A stretch of 5,901 nucleotides of DNA from Lachnospiraceae bacterium (GCA_022790905.1 JAAVYC010000215.1:1-5901), one strand, 5' to 3'; positions 1 to 5,901 are shown, numbered from the stretch's first letter. Notes: generated by a model from the sequence alone, not told the origin. Program-made: numbers and translations.

Positions 1-1183
1 ATACGACCTCTCCCTCTTTGATCATTTTTGCAACTGCCTCCGCAATCACATCCATATCCTCTGTATTCATACCCCTAGAAGTCACAGAAGCCGTTCCAAG
101 ACGGATACCGCTTGTCACAAATGGAGATTTCGGATCATTTGGAATCGTATTTTTATTACAGGTGATATTGACAGAATCCAATAATTTTTCCACTGCCTTT
201 CCTGTCAATTCATAATTCGTCAAATCCACTAACATCAGATGGTTATCCGTTCCTCCTGATACGATCTTAATATCCCGTGACAAAAGGCCTTTACAAAGTG
301 CCTGGCAATTGTCAATAATTCCTTTTTGGTACACTTTGAACTCCGGCTGCAATGCTTCCTCAAAGCAGACTGCTTTCGCTGCGATCACATGCATCAGAGG
401 ACCTCCCTGTGTTCCCGGGAAAATCGCTTTGTTAAAATTGAACTTCTCTGCCGCTTCCTGGTTCGCCAGGATCATACCGCCTCTTGGTCCTCGCAGAGTC
501 TTATGCGTCGTTGTCGTCACCACATCTGCATATGGAAACGGACTCGGATGAAGCCCCGTTGCCACAAGTCCGGCAATGTGCGCCATATCCACCATTAAAT
601 ACGCTCCCGAAGCATCTGCAATTTCTCTAAATTTCTTAAAGTCAATGATTCTCGCGTAGGCACTCGCACCTGCAATAATCAATTTTGGTTTGCATTCTAT
701 TGCGATTTCCATTACTTTGTCATAATCGATGACACCCTCATCATTAACGCCATATGGAACAATATTAAAATATTTTCCGGAAAAATTCACTGGACTTCCA
801 TGCGTCAGATGTCCGCCGTGATCCAAATTCATTCCCATCACAGTATCTCCCGGTGTCAACATGGCAAACTGTACCGCCATATTTGCCTGGGCTCCTGAAT
901 GAGGCTGTACATTGGCGTAATCGCATCCAAATAATTTCTTTGCGCGCTCAATGGCGAGATTTTCCACAATATCGACACACTCACACCCACCGTAATATCT
1001 CTTTGCCGGATACCCCTCTGCATATTTGTTGGTCATAATACTTCCCATTGCAGCCATAACGGCTGGGCTGACCCAGTTCTCAGATGCAATTAATTCAATA
1101 TGACTGTCCTGCCTTTCCATCTCCGCAGTAATGGCAGCCGCCACCGCAGAATCTACTGCCTGAATCGTTTCCAGTGAATTCAT
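1..1183 (-). CDS. glyA: Serine hydroxymethyltransferase, missing only its C-terminal end
   Basis: This cytosolic PLP enzyme converts serine and tetrahydrofolate to glycine and 5,10-methylene-tetrahydrofolate, supplying one-carbon units. I translated the minus strand from the ATG at 1183. The frame stays open to the window edge for 394 residues, against about 410-415 for bacterial GlyA, so only a short tail is missing. Family landmarks are clear: LIASEN near residues 31-36; YAEGYPAKRYYGG near 54-66, holding the substrate-site Tyr and Glu; HSGAQAN near 95-101; VDMAHIAGL near 198-206, with the Asp and His of the cofactor site; and TTTTHKTLRGPRGG near 223-236, where Lys228 is the expected PLP Schiff-base lysine (Lys229 in E. 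coli). The start is fixed by GGAGG at 1193-1197, nine bases upstream. It lies 52 bases after the DUF1294 stop with no terminator visible between them, so read-through is plausible. Nothing in it looks unusual. Confidence 0.97.
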   Translation of the reverse strand, partial: MNSLETIQAVDSAVAAAITAEMERQDSHIELIASENWVSPAVMAAMGSIMTNKYAEGYPAKRYYGGCECVDIVENLAIERAKKLFGCDYANVQPHSGAQANMAVQFAMLTPGDTVMGMNLDHGGHLTHGSPVNFSGKYFNIVPYGVNDEGVIDYDKVMEIAIECKPKLIIAGASAYARIIDFKKFREIADASGAYLMVDMAHIAGLVATGLHPSPFPYADVVTTTTHKTLRGPRGGMILANQEAAEKFNFNKAIFPGTQGGPLMHVIAAKAVCFEEALQPEFKVYQKGIIDNCQALCKGLLSRDIKIVSGGTDNHLMLVDLTNYELTGKAVEKLLDSVNITCNKNTIPNDPKSPFVTSGIRLGTASVTSRGMNTEDMDVIAEAVAKMIKEGEVV

Positions 1184-1235
1184 GTATACTTTCCTCCATT
1201 GCTTTTTATCATCTTTTTCTATCATGTGTCTACAT

Positions 1236-1493
1236 TCAGCTCTTTCCTATTATAAGGGACACCAAAACGATTTGCAATACAAAAATCACCGGTATTCCGC
1301 AGACGAAATACCAGTGTTTTGTCTTGTGTCTAAAAACATACATCCCAAGCCAGCAGCCCAGACTTCCTCCGAAAGCTGCTGTTAAAAACAATTTTTTTTC
1401 AGAAATCCGCCACTCATGGACCATTGCTCTTCTTTTGTCAATTCCCATCAGAGCAAATCCTAAACTATTGATCAGGATCAAATAATACCACAT
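1236..1493 (-). CDS. DUF1294 family small membrane protein
   Basis: This 85-residue protein has about three hydrophobic segments (near residues 2-18, 35-53 and 62-82) and the conserved pattern I associate with DUF1294. The pattern comprises an Asn near the start (N9), DK at 19-20, WRISE at 28-32, GGSLG at 42-46, the basic RHKTKH at 55-60 and GIP at 66-68. The length is typical of the family. Its biochemical function is unknown; some relatives are fused to a cold-shock domain, but no such domain is present here. The ATG comes one base after the secDF stop (TAA-A-ATG). No convincing Shine-Dalgarno is visible in the A-rich end of secDF, so translation is probably coupled to termination of secDF. 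That placement suggests co-expression with a membrane or secretion function, but this is only inference from position. Confidence 0.88.
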   Translation of the reverse strand: MWYYLILINSLGFALMGIDKRRAMVHEWRISEKKLFLTAAFGGSLGCWLGMYVFRHKTKHWYFVCGIPVIFVLQIVLVSLIIGKS

Positions 1494-1494
1494 T

Positions 1495-3648
1495 TTATTT
1501 CGCTACTTTCTTTAAAGACCGCACACGCATCAGGTACCAGATTTCACTTGCAATACAAATAGAAGAATACGTACCGCTAAGGAGTCCTACCATCAGCGGA
1601 AGTGAAAACTCCCGAATCGATGTAACACCCAAAATAAAAAGCATTAATACCATAACAAACGTTGTAATTGATGTATTGATACTTCGGGATAACGTCTGAT
1701 TGATACTCTTATTGACAATCTCTTTATAACCCTCTTTGGTCTTATTACGGTTTGTCTTTAACGTCTCTCTGATCCGGTCAAAAATAACGATGGTATCATT
1801 GATAGAATATCCAATAATCGTCAACATACACGCAATAAATGTGTTTCCCACAGAAATCCATGCGAGTACATAGCAGGTCAGTACGACTAAAACATCATGA
1901 CCCAAAGCAATGACTGCACTCGCTGCAAAACGGACATCTTTAAAGCGGAACCAGATATAGATCAGCATACATACCGTCGCAATCGCTACCGCTATCATCG
2001 CATCGTTTTTCATCTCATTGCTGACTGTAGAACTGATACTCTCCGATGTAATTGTCTTTTCATCGATATCAAAATTCTTCTTTAGAGTCTGATTCAGCTT
2101 TTCTCTCTCCTTCAAAGAAAGTGTTCTCGTCTTAATGACTACCTGATTCGTTCCCTCTACTGCCTGTGCCTGTACATTGCCATCTCCTGTTACTTTCTCC
2201 ACGAAAGGCACAATCTTTTTGTCGATCTCATCTATTGTGTATTTTTTATCCATCACAACCGAAGTCGACGTACCGCCTTTAAATTCAAGACTATAATTTA
2301 AAATTCCTCCGTCTTGCGCTTTATGCACTCCCATTCCGACAAATCCGCTCGCTATGACAAGACAGGATATCAGGATAAAAATTCCTGTTTTGCTGACAAA
2401 ATTCAGCTCTTTACGCTTCTTAGCTTTTCCATAGAGTTTCTCATCCTGCAGCCCCATCGCATAGACCGCCTGAAGTAAAAGCTTAGTGACAATCATACAG
2501 GTAAACATAGAAAGAATAATACCGATTGCAAGCGTTGAGGCAAATCCTTTTACTGTTCCGGAACCACGCATCCCCAAAACCGCAGCCGCAATCAGTGTCG
2601 TGATATTTCCATCTAAAATGGCAGAGCGCGCTCTCGCAAAACCATTTTCGATTGCCGTGGCAACACTTTTTCCTGCAGCAATCTCTTCCCGAATACGTGC
2701 AAAAATAATAACATTTGCATCGACTGCCATACCAATCGACAAGATAATACCGGCAATTCCAGGAAGTGTCAAAGTAATCTCAAATAGATACAGAGTTGCA
2801 ACCACTAACGTTGTATAAATTGCCAGTGAGACAGCAGCGACCGCTCCCGGAAGCAAATACTGTACGATCATAAAAATCATCACAAGAATCAGGCCGATTG
2901 CTCCCGCTTTTAAGCTCGTTGAGATCGCTTCCTCACCCAACTGTGCACCTACCACTTCCGAACGCAGCTCCTCTAGCTTTAATGAAAGAGAACCAATTCG
3001 TATCTGAGAGGCAAGTATTTCCGCCTCCTCAAAACTTGCCATTCCGGTAATCTGCGCCGTTCCGCCGGTGATCGCATTCTGTACCTGCGGATAACTGATA
3101 ACCTCCTCATCAAAAACAATCGGAAGATACTTTCCAACGTTCTCTGTGGTCACTTTCGCAAAGGTCTCAGCTCCCTCATCTGTCAGAGTCAGCTCCACAA
3201 TATTCTCTTTATTTCCCGTCTCATTCGTAATGGTGGCAGCCTTCGCCTGCGCCACCGCATTTCCGTCCATAAATGCTTTTCCGTCATCTGTCTGGAATTC
3301 CAGCGTTCCAGGCTTTCCAAGCTCTTCTAGAATCTTGTTCGCATCTGTGACTCCCGGAATCTCAACAGAAATACGGTCATCTCCAACTTTATACACCTGA
3401 GCCTCCGTGCTATAACTCTCCACACGTTTTTGCAACTTGTAAATCGTATCACTCATCTGCTCATCTGTCGGCTCGTCCCCCACAACCTGATAAGTGATGG
3501 AGACGCCGCCCGCCAAATCCAATCCCAGGCTGATACTGCGATCCTCTCCCACTCCCGTCGAAGAAATAATCGTTACGGAATAGTAGCATAGACCCGCTAA
3601 AATAGCCAAAGCCAGAATCAGCGTGACAATCGCTTTGTTCTTCTTCAT
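1495..3648 (-). CDS. secDF: Fused protein translocase subunit SecDF
   Basis: SecDF is an inner-membrane partner of SecYEG that uses the proton gradient to help pull exported proteins across. This 717-residue frame contains both halves without interruption. The SecD half has one N-terminal helix (about 7-29), the LGLDLAGGV motif at 41-49, a large external domain to about 245, then five helices. The fourth SecD helix carries GMAVDANVIIFARIR (306-320), with D310 matching the essential proton-relay Asp. The SecF half begins with a helix near 421-441, has LEFKGGT at 454-460, and carries IIGYSINDTIVIFDRIRE (611-628) with D618. R655 in QTLSRSINTS is the likely relay arginine. Twelve membrane segments in total fit the family. 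The ATG has AAAGGAA at 3657-3663, eight bases upstream, and lies 18 bases after the scfB stop. Fused SecDF is known in Firmicutes. The neighbour pattern suggests co-transcription with scfB. Confidence 0.96.
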   Translation of the reverse strand: MKKNKAIVTLILALAILAGLCYYSVTIISSTGVGEDRSISLGLDLAGGVSITYQVVGDEPTDEQMSDTIYKLQKRVESYSTEAQVYKVGDDRISVEIPGVTDANKILEELGKPGTLEFQTDDGKAFMDGNAVAQAKAATITNETGNKENIVELTLTDEGAETFAKVTTENVGKYLPIVFDEEVISYPQVQNAITGGTAQITGMASFEEAEILASQIRIGSLSLKLEELRSEVVGAQLGEEAISTSLKAGAIGLILVMIFMIVQYLLPGAVAAVSLAIYTTLVVATLYLFEITLTLPGIAGIILSIGMAVDANVIIFARIREEIAAGKSVATAIENGFARARSAILDGNITTLIAAAVLGMRGSGTVKGFASTLAIGIILSMFTCMIVTKLLLQAVYAMGLQDEKLYGKAKKRKELNFVSKTGIFILISCLVIASGFVGMGVHKAQDGGILNYSLEFKGGTSTSVVMDKKYTIDEIDKKIVPFVEKVTGDGNVQAQAVEGTNQVVIKTRTLSLKEREKLNQTLKKNFDIDEKTITSESISSTVSNEMKNDAMIAVAIATVCMLIYIWFRFKDVRFAASAVIALGHDVLVVLTCYVLAWISVGNTFIACMLTIIGYSINDTIVIFDRIRETLKTNRNKTKEGYKEIVNKSINQTLSRSINTSITTFVMVLMLFILGVTSIREFSLPLMVGLLSGTYSSICIASEIWYLMRVRSLKKVAK

Positions 3649-3666
3649 ACTCTTTGTTCCTTTCTC

Positions 3667-5028
3667 TTAATTTTCCTGCTCTGCTAAAGCCGCTTTTATC
3701 ATAATCGCACATTCTACACGTTTTTTTTGCAGTTCACAGCCGATCTCATAAGTTTCCCGGATATCTCCGTGGAAATTATATGCATTTGCCGCACAGCCTC
3801 CGCTGCAATAAAATTTCGCAAAGCAGTCTCGGCACTTGTCCTTTGCATAGACATTACAACACTTAAATTCATCCTGTAATTCTGTGTTGACCACACCATC
3901 CTTTACATTTCCCATCAGAAATTTTTCGTTTCCGACAAACTGATGACAGGGATATAAGTCTCCCCACGGTGTCACCGCAAGGTATTCCGTTCCTGAACCG
4001 CAGCCCGACAATCTCTTATAAACACAGGGACCGCCTTCTAAATCGATCATAAAATGAAAAAACTGAAAACCCTCTCCCCTTTTCTTCCGCTCTACCATCT
4101 CTTTTGCCAGATTATCATATTCCTGGAACAATTTTGGCAAATCCGACTTTTGAATCGCATAGTCGTCTGTCTCCTCCGCCACAACCGGCTCCACGGAGAT
4201 CTGCTTAAAACCCAAATCTGCCAAATGCAATACATCTTTGGAAAAATCTATATTATGTCTGGTAAACGTACCGCGCACATAATACTTTTCCTGTCCTCTG
4301 CTGTCTGCAAATTTTTGGAATTTTGGTACAATCAGATCATAGCTTCCGCTCCCATTGCGAAACGGTCTCATATAATCATGCACCTTTTTTCTTCCATCAA
4401 TACTCAATACGACATTATCCATCTCCCGATTGGCAAACTCCATAATGTCGTCATTTAAAAGCACCCCATTTGTCGTCAACGTAAAACGAAAATGTTTATC
4501 ATACAATTTTTCCTGTTCTCTTCCATATGCCACAAGTTGTCTTACCACCTCAAAATTCATCAGCGGTTCTCCCCCGAAAAAATCCACTTCCAGATTCTTT
4601 CGGTTTCCGGAATTAGAAATCAAAAAATCCAGGGCTGCTTTTCCCGTCTCATAAGACATCAGCGCTCTTCTCCCATGATATTCTCCCTCTTCGGCAAAAC
4701 AATAACGACAGGCAAGGTTGCAGTCATGGGCGATATGAAGGCAAAGTGCTTTGACAACTGTCGGACGCTTTTTAAAATTTTCGAGTGGAATCTCATATTG
4801 ATCCGGCGTAAAAAGCGCCCCCTCATCTTTTAAAATCTGAATCTCTTCTAGCGCCTCTTTGATTTCTTCTTTGTCATATACCTCGCAGAGCCGCCTTACA
4901 ATCTCTTTTTCGCTGTTCTCTTCAAACAATGGAATCACATCATATACCACTTGATCCACAACGTGAATCGCACCACTGTTCACATCTAACACAATGTGGT
5001 AACCATTGTTTTTATATCGATGAACCAC
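3667..5028 (-). CDS. scfB: SCIFF peptide maturase, radical SAM/SPASM protein
   Basis: This 453-residue cytosolic enzyme belongs to the maturases that install thioether crosslinks in SCIFF peptides (CteB is the studied homologue; products are called ranthipeptides). Residues 1 to about 85 (NGYHIVLDVNSGAIHVVD near the start) match the leader-binding RiPP recognition region of this family. The radical SAM cluster cysteines are C103, C107 and C110 in CNLACRYC, followed by FFGGEP at 150-155 and TTNG at 185-188, as expected for SAM binding. The C-terminal SPASM domain is complete: C343-x12-G-x4-C361, then C399-x2-C402-x5-C408-x3-C412, then C431. Extra cysteines occur at 335, 390, 391 and 440. It therefore should hold one radical SAM cluster and two auxiliary 4Fe-4S clusters. 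The start is a GTG; an in-frame stop lies seven codons upstream with no other normal start codon between, so this start is well constrained. It follows scfA by 100 bases and precedes secDF by 18. Confidence 0.96.
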   Translation of the reverse strand: MVHRYKNNGYHIVLDVNSGAIHVVDQVVYDVIPLFEENSEKEIVRRLCEVYDKEEIKEALEEIQILKDEGALFTPDQYEIPLENFKKRPTVVKALCLHIAHDCNLACRYCFAEEGEYHGRRALMSYETGKAALDFLISNSGNRKNLEVDFFGGEPLMNFEVVRQLVAYGREQEKLYDKHFRFTLTTNGVLLNDDIMEFANREMDNVVLSIDGRKKVHDYMRPFRNGSGSYDLIVPKFQKFADSRGQEKYYVRGTFTRHNIDFSKDVLHLADLGFKQISVEPVVAEETDDYAIQKSDLPKLFQEYDNLAKEMVERKKRGEGFQFFHFMIDLEGGPCVYKRLSGCGSGTEYLAVTPWGDLYPCHQFVGNEKFLMGNVKDGVVNTELQDEFKCCNVYAKDKCRDCFAKFYCSGGCAANAYNFHGDIRETYEIGCELQKKRVECAIMIKAALAEQEN

Positions 5029-5036
5029 TCTCCCAT

Positions 5037-5040
5037 CCTC
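5037..5040 (-). promoter_or_regulatory. Ribosome binding site deciding the scfB GTG start
   Basis: On the minus strand GAGG lies eight bases before the GTG at 5028, a normal spacing for a modest Shine-Dalgarno. A second purine run (GGGAGA) abuts the GTG too closely to be the main site. An ATG within the stretch is in another frame. The site is weaker than the AAAGGAG in front of scfA, consistent with lower enzyme output than peptide output, which is an inference. Confidence 0.6.
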
Positions 5041-5072
5041 ACTTTCCTATCCATATATGATAACGCACAAAT

Positions 5073-5096
5073 GACCGCACGCAATCGCGGACGGTC
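5073..5096 (-). ncRNA. Stable hairpin in the scfA-scfB intergenic RNA
   Basis: Read on the minus strand, these 24 bases fold almost perfectly: a six-base-pair outer stem (GACCGT with GCGGTC, the last pair being T-G), one C/T mismatch, a three-pair inner stem CGC/GCG, and a GATT tetraloop. A/T pairs outside the stem (ACAA with TTTGT, allowing a bulge) may lengthen it. It is far more GC-rich than its surroundings. It starts 33 bases past the scfA stop and ends 44 bases before the scfB start. Only a short T-poor stretch (ATTTGTGCG) follows it, so it is not a classic strong terminator. A partial attenuator, a 3' stabiliser of the scfA transcript or a processing site are possible. It is a structural RNA element rather than an independent RNA gene. 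Confidence 0.65.
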
Positions 5097-5128
5097 GTTG
5101 TTTCCATGTATATGTAATTTCCCAAAGC

Positions 5129-5272
5129 CTATTTACTCTGCTCACAAGTCTGATTTCCCACTGTGCAGGATGTCTTACATGCAGACTGACAGGATGTCTG
5201 GCACTCGCCACATCCACCTTTCTTTACTGTATTCTGTAATCTCTTTGTATTTAATGTCTTTATATGCTTCAT
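5129..5272 (-). CDS. scfA: SCIFF precursor peptide (six cysteines in forty-five residues)
   Basis: This 47-residue RiPP precursor is the substrate of the adjacent ScfB. The leader begins MKHIKTLNTKRLQNTVKKGG and is basic and lysine-rich. The core holds six cysteines at 21, 24, 28, 32, 36 and 43, with the spacing C-x2-C-x3-C-x3-C-x3-C-x6-C, so four of them recur every fourth residue. This matches the SCIFF family, which is unusually conserved across Clostridia. From memory, the Clostridium thermocellum homologue CteA is crosslinked between Cys32 and Thr37; both residues exist here at the same numbers. The start is the ATG at 5272 with AAAGGAG at 5284-5290, about 11 bases upstream. The same frame extends upstream to a TTG at 5326, but that extension overlaps the promoter and is not family-like. 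The peptide is cysteine-rich with no signal peptide. The mature form, leader cleavage and export route cannot be read from the sequence. Confidence 0.96.
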   Translation of the reverse strand: MKHIKTLNTKRLQNTVKKGGCGECQTSCQSACKTSCTVGNQTCEQSK

Positions 5273-5283
5273 CTCTTGAAAAT

Positions 5284-5290
5284 CTCCTTT
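5284..5290 (-). promoter_or_regulatory. Strong ribosome binding site fixing the scfA start
   Basis: AAAGGAG on the minus strand lies 11 bases before the ATG at 5272. It selects this start over the in-frame TTG at 5326 and is closer to consensus than the scfB site. Confidence 0.8.
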
Positions 5291-5314
5291 CAAATTTTTC
5301 CTGATATTTTCCTT

Positions 5315-5343
5315 AGTATAACACAATGCTTTTCATCTGAAAA
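5315..5343 (-). promoter_or_regulatory. Predicted sigma-A promoter with extended -10 for scfA
   Basis: On the minus strand the -10 is TATACT (5315-5320, five of six consensus bases), preceded by TG one base upstream, giving the extended form TGTTATACT. The -35 is TTTTCA (5338-5343, four of six) after a 17-base spacer. Transcription would begin near 5308, leaving a leader of about 35 bases that contains the AAAGGAG site. This would let scfA and the genes after it be transcribed independently of the upstream membrane protein gene. The -35 overlaps the arm of the inverted repeat at 5328-5345. Prediction only. Confidence 0.6.
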
Positions 5344-5352
5344 GCTTTTTTT
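5328..5352 (+). terminator. Small hairpin with T7 tail, oriented for plus-strand transcripts
   Basis: Read on the plus strand, GCTTTTC (5328-5334), loop ATCT and GAAAAGC (5339-5345) form a seven-pair stem directly followed by seven Ts (5346-5352). That is the layout of an intrinsic terminator, though the stem is A/T-rich and weak. No plus-strand gene exists in the window, so it would only stop antisense transcription heading into the membrane protein gene. On the minus strand the same repeat is preceded by A7 and lacks a T tail, so it should not terminate the real genes. It could instead be fortuitous or a regulatory inverted repeat at the scfA promoter. Confidence 0.35.
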
Positions 5353-5391
5353 AATAGAACACGAGAGTGCGCAAAACATGATTCTCCCATT

Positions 5392-5781
5392 TTATCCCAT
5401 CATTCCACCAAGTGTTCCTGCCGCTACACAGGTACAAAAAGTTGTCGCCAGATGTATCATATCTTTTGGCAATCCACCATTCATCGCCGCTGATGTGCCA
5501 AACAGGATCAAAAAATAAGCCACTCCCATCAAAAATCCCCAAAGGAATTTTTTTGTCTTCATCTTTTTACCTGCTATAAACCCACCAATCCAGCAGGACA
5601 ATACATAAATTACGATAATCCCGATATTGACAAATGTTCCATTCAGTTGGAATTTATTCAGCATCATTGCCATGGCAATCAGCCCCAATCCCGTTATAAT
5701 ATACATCAATATCAGATCGACGATCATCCATTTGTAAGATCTCTGTTTTTCCATATTTTTTTCAATGCTTTTTTGCTCCAT
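5392..5781 (-). CDS. Four-helix membrane protein, TIGR04086-like, SCIFF-associated
   Basis: This 129-residue protein has a short charged N terminus (1-18) followed by four hydrophobic segments, at about 19-41, 49-70, 79-98 and 108-128. A basic loop GKKMKTKK (71-78) lies between helices two and three, which would place that loop and both termini in the cytoplasm. The helices are Gly-rich (WIGGFIAGKK at 64-73, a glycine-rich C-terminal end). Length, topology and position next to scfA fit the uncharacterised Clostridia family I know as TIGR04086; the assignment is from memory of the family and context, not a search. No catalytic motif is visible. The ATG has a strong GGGAGGGA at 5787-5794, five bases upstream. 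The gap to scfA is 119 bases and holds the scfA promoter, so it may be a separate or leading transcription unit. A role in peptide handling, sensing or immunity is conjecture. Confidence 0.8.
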   Translation of the reverse strand: MEQKSIEKNMEKQRSYKWMIVDLILMYIITGLGLIAMAMMLNKFQLNGTFVNIGIIVIYVLSCWIGGFIAGKKMKTKKFLWGFLMGVAYFLILFGTSAAMNGGLPKDMIHLATTFCTCVAAGTLGGMMG

Positions 5782-5798
5782 ATTTGTCCCTCCCGTAC

Positions 5799-5827
5799 AT
5801 TATATGGAGCAGCCTGGTAAATATGAA
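5799..5827 (-). promoter_or_regulatory. Possible promoter for the four-helix membrane protein gene
   Basis: On the minus strand there is a perfect TATAAT (5799-5804) with TTCATA (5822-5827, four of six bases) as the -35 after 17 bases. Transcription would start near 5792, so the leader would be only about 10-14 bases and would begin inside the Shine-Dalgarno. That makes the -10 either a real promoter with a very short leader or a chance match in A/T-rich sequence. Confidence 0.4.
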
Positions 5828-5833
5828 CAAAAA

Positions 5834-5901
5834 TCAGGAATTTAACTTCTGCTGTGCCTTTGTCTTTAAAATTGCTTCATTTAGTGAAAGCATTCTATCA
5901 T
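5834..5901 (-). CDS. C-terminal end of an unidentified upstream gene
   Basis: Entering from the window edge on the minus strand, only one of the three frames stays open past seven codons. It encodes 21 residues ending LKTKAQQKLNS and stops with TGA at 5834-5836. The tail is polar and basic with a helix-like pattern. It is too short to name a family. The stop lies 52 bases before the membrane protein start, which fits a preceding co-directional gene. It could also be non-coding sequence that is open by chance. Confidence 0.4.
   Translation of the reverse strand, partial: DRMLSLNEAILKTKAQQKLNS

Noticed and set aside
1205..1232. Possible glyA promoter on the minus strand (TAGACA, 16 bases, GATAAA)
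   Set aside because: The -10 matches only four of six bases, and the predicted start would fall at the edge of the GGAGG site. Too weak to annotate in A/T-rich sequence.
2486..2818. 110-codon open frame on the plus strand
   Set aside because: It is antisense to secDF across the SecD proton-relay region. It is open because of codon bias on the other strand and has no ribosome binding context of note.
3461..3712. Minus-strand frame overlapping the scfB-secDF junction
   Set aside because: It is a frame-shifted shadow of the scfB end and secDF start; both true frames are intact with clear stop and start signals.
4054..4458. 134-codon open frame on the plus strand
   Set aside because: It lies wholly inside scfB on the opposite strand and shows no recognisable family pattern. 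The scfB frame carries all expected motifs.
5280..5312. GAAAAT/ATTTTC inverted repeat around the scfA ribosome binding site
   Set aside because: Only six A/T-rich pairs enclose a loop of about 20 bases, too weak to claim a riboswitch or translational control.
5129..5326. Longer 65-residue version of the scfA frame, starting at 5326
   Set aside because: It would start at a TTG with no ribosome binding site, next to the predicted -10 element, and adds 18 residues absent from the SCIFF pattern. The ATG at 5272 has AAAGGAG upstream.
5353..5391. Terminator after the four-helix membrane protein gene on the minus strand
   Set aside because: Only a broken GAGA/TCTC pairing is present and no T run follows it on the minus strand. 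The nearby clean hairpin has its T tail in the opposite orientation.
1..5901. Mobile elements, CRISPR arrays, tRNA or rRNA genes
   Set aside because: I saw no transposase, direct repeat array, tRNA-like clover fold or rRNA segment; the region reads as ordinary co-directional chromosomal genes.

Overview
The window looks like a piece of chromosome from a low-to-moderate GC Clostridia bacterium, most likely Lachnospiraceae-like. The reasons are a SCIFF precursor/maturase pair, a four-helix TIGR04086-like membrane protein beside it, strong GGAGG-type ribosome binding sites and A/T-rich intergenic gaps. The family-level assignment is an inference from gene content, not from a database match.

Every supported gene is on the minus strand, so transcription runs from position 5901 towards 1. 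In that order they are: the last 21 codons of an unidentified gene (5901-5834); a 129-residue, four-helix membrane protein (5781-5392); scfA, a 47-residue six-cysteine SCIFF precursor peptide (5272-5129); scfB, its radical SAM/SPASM maturase (5028-3667); a fused secDF (3648-1495); a small DUF1294 membrane protein (1493-1236); and glyA, serine hydroxymethyltransferase, which starts at 1183 and runs off the window with only its last residues missing. The plus strand holds no credible gene; its open frames are shadows. No stretch above 300 bases lacks a gene.

The core is a RiPP locus. ScfB carries an N-terminal leader-binding region, the CxxxCxxC radical SAM cluster site and a complete SPASM cysteine set. 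By family knowledge it forms thioether bonds in ScfA. An extended -10 promoter lies just upstream of scfA, and a stable hairpin sits between scfA and scfB, followed by a GTG start for scfB. This arrangement could yield much more peptide than enzyme. secDF follows scfB after 18 bases, and the DUF1294 gene follows secDF after a single base, so peptide maturation and Sec export genes appear to share a transcript. No dedicated exporter or protease for the peptide is visible, and SecDF is the only export-related gene here. glyA is probably a housekeeping gene reached by read-through or by its own weak promoter.

SCIFF systems are already described. The less explored points are the RNA element between scfA and scfB, the link to SecDF, and the roles of the two small membrane proteins.
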